Positions 62,486 through 64,000 of a DNA stretch of 64,000 bases are shown here, piece by piece. The notes beneath the pieces were generated by a model, which made no database searches, had not been told where the DNA came from, and saw only the letters and a program-made list of their open reading frames with translations. Numbering within the stretch: the stretch's first letter is position 1; the number at the start of each line of letters is the position of its first letter. This stretch comes from Chlorops oryzae. Its lineage: Eukaryota > Arthropoda > Insecta > Diptera > Chloropidae. Made by a program: the position numbers and the translations under genes. Location of the stretch: NCBI GenBank assembly GCA_020466095.1, contig CM035806.1, positions 94,449,392-94,513,391 on the forward strand, in the 5' to 3' direction.

Positions 62486-62696
62486 CTTAGGTGCTGATTA
62501 TGTATGGCAACTTTGTTTTAGTTTGGTTGCCTTTCGCGCAAGGCAACTAAATTGCGATTACGTATGGCAACTAAGACATGCAGCTGACTTTTTAGTTGCC
62601 TTGTTAGTTGCCTCACAAATTTTGTAGCGATTACGGATGGCAACGCTTTTTCGCTATTTAGCAGTTGCCTTTTGCATTTTCCAGTTGCCTAGGGGT
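62486..62696. repeat. GGCAAC / GTTGCC repeat cluster
   Basis: Three direct copies of GCGATTACGTATGGCAAC (variants at about 62493, 62553, 62627) at 60-75 bp spacing, with about six further AGTTGCC copies in inverse direction. Confidence 0.7.
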
Positions 62697-63229
62697 GCAA
62701 TAGCTCGTAAAATGGAACATAGTTAAATGAAAAATTTTAAAAATACAAAAGTATTGTAATTATGGATAGTTTTTATCTATTAAATACAAAATGGTGAAAG
62801 AAAACAAAAATATTAACAAAAATTAATGGAGCTTTTGGAATAGCAGCCAGATATAGGGCGGTGAATTATTTCATTTGGATTGAAAACAACCAATAAATAA
62901 ATAATTGGAATACATTTGCCGAATAGTTGAATGGTTAAGGACTAACTTTAGTTTAATTAAATAATCCTGATTCCATTAATGTAACCCAGAATGTCCTGAA
63001 ATCCAGATTTTCTTTAAAGATCCAGTTTCGAAGAATTCTTTAAGCCTCTATTATGTTCCACATATTCGTCGCTCCAGTACATTTTGCTCTTCTTTTAGCA
63101 CTATACATAATGGTGTTTGTGCCAAAACCATATTAAAGACATTTCCACTTCTACCCATGTTGCGTTCTATTCATCGAGTAAATAGATGTCTAATTGCCTT
63201 GTCGAATTAAATACAATTCAAATGCATTT
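62697..63229. other. Unassigned DNA with an A-box-like site
   Basis: TAGTTGAATGGTTAAGGACT at 62924 resembles a tRNA D-arm and A box, with no B box after it. No coding sequence. Confidence 0.3.
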
Positions 63230-63233
63230 TTAA

Positions 63234-63960
63234 GGGGACCTTCTGGTCTAGAATTTTTTGAAAATTGATATTTTTTTTTTATATATTTCGGAAGAATAGA
63301 CTTTTAAGAATATGCTGGCAAAGTTTCGTGAAGATATTGACAATATTTGTTTTGCTACAGCCTTTGTAGAAGGTGGAGACAGCAGGCAGCGCGCTTGATC
63401 AAAGCAACTTTGAACGCGTTTATCTCAAAACTACTTTTTTTGACCTGGTGTGAATGAAACAAAAAACCATCGAACCGATTTGTCTGGAATTTTTATATAT
63501 TATTCATAACATCAATGGCTATGGCCCGAACTAGAATCGAATTTTTATTTCAAGAACTTCATATTTTTTCATCCAAAAAATGGTCAAAAAAAGGGGAGTT
63601 TTTGATGGTTGAAATAAAAAATTGCGCCATTTTGTCAATTTAAAAAAATTTTTTTAATTCTAGTTCCTGCCATAGCCGCATTCATTCTGATTAATAACAT
63701 ATTTTTGTTTTTATTTTCCGATTACCAGAACTGCCAAAATCTTTCACACCACGGAGGTACTTTTTCAAAGAGTGCCCACTTCAACGCCATTTTTAAAATA
63801 CAAAAAAAAAAAAAAAAATTACAACAACATTTTTTATTTTTTGTCAATAAAGAATATAATAAGCCTGCATACTTAGAAAATCGTTTTTTATTTGCCTTAA
63901 TACAAAAAAAAAAATCATGAAAATACCCTAAATTTTCGTGCTCTAGACCAGAAGGTCCCC
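63234..63960. mobile_element. TTAA-flanked MITE D2, 727 bp
   Basis: TTAA at 63230-63233 and 63961-63964. Ends GGGGACCTTCTGGTCTAGA and TCTAGACCAGAAGGTCCCC, fully paired. Almost the same sequence as D1 (9007-9730) in the same orientation. Confidence 0.9.
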
Positions 63961-64000
63961 TTAAATGTGTCGGCTGCTAGGCTGTTGCAATTGCTTCAAC

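Overview
This looks like intergenic or intronic DNA of an insect, most likely a fly: it is AT-rich, single long ORFs are absent, and it is packed with decayed transposable elements typical of Diptera (mariner, Tc1, hAT, Harbinger-type, Penelope, BEL/Pao, several non-LTR clades, and DINE-1/Helentron-like repeats whose ends read GACGGACAGACGGACATG and TGATCAAGAATATATATA). The species cannot be fixed from the sequence; a tephritid or other acalyptrate fly is my guess. No complete host gene is visible. The one candidate host feature is a 215-bp minus-strand exon at 33168-33382 with good splice sites.

Layout. 0.6-3.1 kb: tandem repeats (61-bp unit), an LTR-like fragment, motif-rich AT DNA. 3.1-5.4 kb: a CAGGG foldback element followed by two LINE relics meeting tail to tail at a (GATA)n tract. 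5.5-7.6 kb: a CCCCTAGGAGGGG-rich repeat (family C) with a Helentron-like element (family A) inside. 8.2-15.7 kb: hAT and TTAA-flanked MITEs, a second family A copy split by a hAT MITE, a hAT transposase scrap, a Tc1 relic and another family C copy. 17.3-20.5 kb: two 0.9-kb elements (family T) in inverted orientation around a solo LTR; a third T copy lies at 25.8 kb in the tail of a LINE. 28.8-36.8 kb: a gap, transposase scraps, several foldbacks, the putative exon, a hAT MITE and a family B Helentron. 37.0-38.3 kb: a Himar1-like mariner. 38.9-41.3 kb: a three-level nest (Harbinger-like copy inside another, plus a hAT with a tRNA-like promoter). 42.2-46.7 kb: a CR1/L2-like LINE (minus) and a BEL/Pao relic (plus). 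47.6-48.7 kb: a Penelope-like element with a recognisable hammerhead ribozyme. 49.9-57.0 kb: RTE relics, family C, A and B repeats. 57.4-59.6 kb: a TTAA-flanked element split by a nearly intact mariner. 60.5-64 kb: Harbinger-like, TTAA-flanked and unclassified inverted-repeat elements.

The most unusual theme is that several terminal-inverted-repeat DNA elements carry tRNA-like RNA polymerase III promoter modules (A box plus B box at about 45-bp spacing). Each family T copy has two such modules in the same direction, and an unrelated 8-bp-TSD hAT-type element has one with a perfect B box and a following T-run. This looks like DNA transposons that captured tRNA or SINE heads more than once. The elements act on one another mainly as insertion sites, and the target-site duplications let much of the insertion order be read directly. 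Every boundary and identity here was read by eye, with no alignment or database search.
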